From the NCBI GenBank assembly GCA_030617085.1, contig JAUWWB010000001.1, forward strand, positions 1-24,532: a DNA stretch of 24,532 nucleotides. The letters run 5' to 3'. Below the pieces are notes generated by a model. That model did no database searches. It worked only from the letters and a program-made list of their open reading frames with translations, and was not told the DNA's origin. The position numbers and the translations under genes are program-made. This document shows positions 22,288 through 24,532 of the stretch, piece by piece. Every line of letters starts with the position of its first letter. The first letter of the stretch is position 1. The stretch comes from Candidatus Omnitrophota bacterium (GTDB lineage Bacteria > Omnitrophota > Gorgyraeia > Tantalellales > Tantalellaceae).

Positions 22288-22470
22288 GTAATTTATAGTA
22301 ATTCGTTGTTATTTGTTGTTTGACGGAGTGCAGCCACGCCCAACCCACCAGCCAGTATCACAATGAATTGCCATAAATTACTACCAACTACTATCAATTA
22401 CGATCAATTACCATCAATTACAATCAATTATTGAAATTCCGTCACAATAAATTACCATGAATTACCATAA
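22288..22470. repeat. Decamer inverted-repeat element, copy 3
   Basis: This element separates lolC from lolD. The left arm (about 22288-22331) has GTAATT-type units ending in a GACGGA core. The right arm (22361-22470) has inverted CNATNAATTA units interrupted by TCCGTC, which can pair with GACGGA. The paired arms 22291-22330 and 22436-22471 match over nearly 40 bases with few mismatches. Positions 22426-22448 are identical to 156-178 in copy 1, so the two share an ancestral core. The non-repetitive centre (22325-22355) also resembles copy 1. Confidence 0.85.
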
Positions 22471-22491
22471 ATCACCAACCCGTCCGCCCTA

Positions 22492-23703
22492 CTATTCGTA
22501 CCTTATAGCCTCCACCGGATCCAGCCGCGACGCTTTCCACGCGGGGTAGAGGCCCGCTGCCAGCGCCAGAAACATGGCGACGGCGATGATCGTACCGACG
22601 TCCGGCGCGGTCACCTTGACGGGTATTTCCGTAAAGTAATACACGTCGTTGGGGAAGACCGAGAACCCGGTAATCCTTTCGATAAAGTCCGCCGCTGCGT
22701 TGACCCTCCTGGCCAGGAAAACACCGCCGAATCCGCCAAGCATGACGCCTGCCAGGCCCGTCATCGCCCCCTGAAGAAGAAAAACAAGGCTTATCCCGCG
22801 CGAGTTGGCCCCGATGGCCCTTAGTATTCCGATATCCCTGGTCTTTTCCATGACCATCATCATAAGGGAGCCGGCGATATTAAAACAGGCGACCATGATC
22901 ACGAGCGCCAGCAATATGAACATCATCTTCTTCTCAAGCGCCAGCGCGGACACCAGGTTGCGGTCCATGTCCATCCAGCTTCTCACGACATAAGGGTATT
23001 TCAGCATGGACTCGAGGCGCGACTTTATCCCGCTTACCTTCATCGCGTTTTCCAGCCTCAGGCCGATACCCGTTATCTTCTGGCCTGTCCGGAAAAGTTT
23101 ACGGGCCGTCGGGAGCCCCACTACGGCCATGTGCGCGTCATAATCATACCGTCCCGAGGTAAAGCTTCCGATAACCTTCAATCCGCTTTTTTCCAGATCC
23201 GTCAGCGAATATCCCACGACGACCTCCACGGTATCTCCCACGGAAATCCTCTCGTTCTTCATCAGCTCGCTGCCCAGGATTATGGTATCGCCTTTGAGCC
23301 GCGTGGCCTCTTCCCCGGTATACCTGATCACTTCGGTGACCTTTGATTCCTTTTCCGTATCGATCCCTTTCAAAAGTATGCCCGTAACGGAACCCTTTGC
23401 CCTCAAAACCGCCTGGCCGGTCACAAAGCCCGCGGCGCTCTTCACTTCCGGCATCGACTCGATGCGGGATATCAACGCCGGATGATCGTCTATGCCCCCT
23501 TCTTTCTGCACGACGAGGTGCGCGTAAGTCCCGATGATCTTCTCGCGGACTTCGGCATCAAACCCGTTCATCACCGAAATAACGACAATAAGAGCCACAA
23601 CCCCCAGCGCCACCCCCAGCACCGAGATGCCCCCTATCAGGGATATCATGCCTTCTTTTCTTTTCGCCAGAAAGTATTTTAGGCTAATGAATGAAGTCCA
23701 CAT
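22492..23703 (-). CDS. lolC: Lipoprotein-releasing system permease (LolC/LolE family)
   Basis: A 403-residue FtsX-type permease with the LolC/E layout. A first membrane helix follows KRKEGMISLIGGISVLGVA (about 21-46, including the family motif VISVMNGF). A large periplasmic domain (about 50-255) comes next, then three helices (about 260-283, 307-331 and 369-386) and the conserved end AGLYPAWKASRLDPVEAIRYE. It extracts mature lipoproteins from the inner membrane for LolA. A single gene of this type before lolD suggests a homodimeric LolF-like system rather than a LolC-LolE pair, although a second permease could lie elsewhere. The ATG at 23703 follows lysS by 14 bases with a weak GGTGG site. 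Confidence 0.92.
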   Translation of the reverse strand: MWTSFISLKYFLAKRKEGMISLIGGISVLGVALGVVALIVVISVMNGFDAEVREKIIGTYAHLVVQKEGGIDDHPALISRIESMPEVKSAAGFVTGQAVLRAKGSVTGILLKGIDTEKESKVTEVIRYTGEEATRLKGDTIILGSELMKNERISVGDTVEVVVGYSLTDLEKSGLKVIGSFTSGRYDYDAHMAVVGLPTARKLFRTGQKITGIGLRLENAMKVSGIKSRLESMLKYPYVVRSWMDMDRNLVSALALEKKMMFILLALVIMVACFNIAGSLMMMVMEKTRDIGILRAIGANSRGISLVFLLQGAMTGLAGVMLGGFGGVFLARRVNAAADFIERITGFSVFPNDVYYFTEIPVKVTAPDVGTIIAVAMFLALAAGLYPAWKASRLDPVEAIRYE

Positions 23704-23717
23704 ATTCCGCTCGCCAC

Positions 23718-24532
23718 CTACTCCGGCCTCATGTGCGGGAAGAGGATCACTTCGCGGATGCTTGCTGAATCGGTGAATATCATCGCGAGGCGGTCCATGC
23801 CTATGCCCAGGCCTCCGGCGGGCGGCATCCCGTACTCAAGGGCGCGTAGAAAATCCTCATCGACCATCACCTCGGGGTCTCGCTCCGCCTGCTCTTCGAA
23901 CCTCTTCCGCTGGTCAAGGGGGTCGTTCAGCTCCGAATACGCGTTCGCTATCTCCATCCCCCCGATGTACAGCTCGAACCTGTCGACGAGGCCGGGCGCG
24001 TCCTTCTTTTCCTTTGCCAGCGGGCTCAGCTCCTTGAACATGTCCACGACAAATACCGGGTGCGTTTCCGCCTCGGGCTCGACCAACTCGCCGACTATGT
24101 TTAAAAGCTGCGTCTTGCCGACCGTATCGCCTTCGACCTTTATGCCTTTCGCCCTGAGCTTGTCCACCCAGCCGTCCAGAGGTTCGTCGACCTCGATACC
24201 GAAGTTCTTCTCCATGAGCTCCGCGAACGACACCTTCTTCCAGACGGTCAGGTCCACATCCCTGCCCTGGTACGTGAACCGCTCCGTCCCAAGTATGGCC
24301 TTCGCCGCCGAACGGATAAGGTCTTCCGTAAGCCTCATCATGCTGGCGCAGTCGGAATAAGCCTCATAGACTTCCATCATGGTGAACTCGGGGTTATGCC
24401 TTGTGGAAATGCCCTCGTTCCGGAAAGAGCGGTTGATCTCGAACACCTTCTCAAACCCGCCGACGAGGAGTTTTTTCAGGTATATCTCCGGGGCGATCCT
24501 GAGATAAAGGTCCATGTCCAGCGCCTCATGAC
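23718..24532 (-). CDS. lysS: Lysyl-tRNA synthetase, class II (5' part outside the window)
   Basis: The last 271 residues of a class II lysyl-tRNA synthetase; full-length enzymes have about 490-500. The frame stays open to the window edge: upstream of the Met at 24515 it reads HEALDMDLYLRIAPE, so that Met is internal and no start codon lies in the window. Visible are class II motif 2 (FRNEGISTRHNPEFTMMEVYEAY) and motif 3 (GGLGIGMDRLAMIFTDSASIREVILFP). Together these form the aminoacyl-adenylate site. The absent 5' part would hold the OB-fold anticodon-binding domain. The stop TAG at 23718-23720 is 14 bases before lolC, suggesting co-transcription. Confidence 0.95.
   Translation of the reverse strand, partial: HEALDMDLYLRIAPEIYLKKLLVGGFEKVFEINRSFRNEGISTRHNPEFTMMEVYEAYSDCASMMRLTEDLIRSAAKAILGTERFTYQGRDVDLTVWKKVSFAELMEKNFGIEVDEPLDGWVDKLRAKGIKVEGDTVGKTQLLNIVGELVEPEAETHPVFVVDMFKELSPLAKEKKDAPGLVDRFELYIGGMEIANAYSELNDPLDQRKRFEEQAERDPEVMVDEDFLRALEYGMPPAGGLGIGMDRLAMIFTDSASIREVILFPHMRPE

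Overview
The window is a densely packed stretch of bacterial chromosome. All 22 recognisable protein genes lie on the minus strand, so transcription runs from high to low coordinates. I see no rRNA, tRNA, CRISPR array, transposase or prophage gene. Coding DNA is clearly GC-rich by eye, while several gene gaps are strikingly AT-rich and repetitive. The organism is a diderm: it has LolC/LolD lipoprotein release and MlaE/MlaF/MlaD lipid transport. It also carries the McsA-McsB-ClpC arginine-phosphorylation set, a YacL-type PIN/TRAM protein and RicT, which are best known from Bacillota. This mix suggests an uncultured deep-branching diderm phylum, perhaps Omnitrophota-like. That placement is inference and of low confidence.

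Layout in transcription order. (1) lysS (5' part outside the window), lolC, lolD, ilvE. (2) mcsA, mcsB, clpC: protein quality control. (3) An AsmA/TamB-like membrane-anchored protein followed by mlaE, mlaF, mlaD: a lipid-trafficking operon. (4) A yacL-like gene, ispF, cysS, tmk, holB, ricT, metG and a TatD-radical SAM fusion. (5) A CPBP intramembrane protease, mtnA and thiL. Blocks 2 and 4 resemble two Bacillus subtilis regions joined end to end (mcsA-mcsB-clpC...yacL-ispD-ispF...cysS and tmk...holB-yaaT...metS-yabD). The lipid operon sits where radA and disA would be, and ctsR is missing.

The most unusual feature is between the genes. Most larger gaps are built from short, degenerate tandem units of 7 or 10 bases, often arranged as an inverted repeat. 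The unit families differ in sequence: on the coding strand TAGTTCG, TTNTAGG, T(T/G)GATGG, GTGAACA, AAAATTA-like and the decamer GTAATTNNTN. Every family contains a stop triplet on the coding strand. Because 7 and 10 both leave remainder 1 when divided by 3, three or more units place stops in all three frames. In at least seven genes (mtnA, the CPBP protease, the TatD fusion, holB, ispF, yacL and ilvE) the stop codon lies in, or directly abuts, such an array. The gaps also hold three copies of a GC-rich hairpin and two copies of a 28-30 bp perfect palindrome. I know of no described system that matches this combination. The nearest precedent I can name is the heptameric STRR repeats of cyanobacteria.
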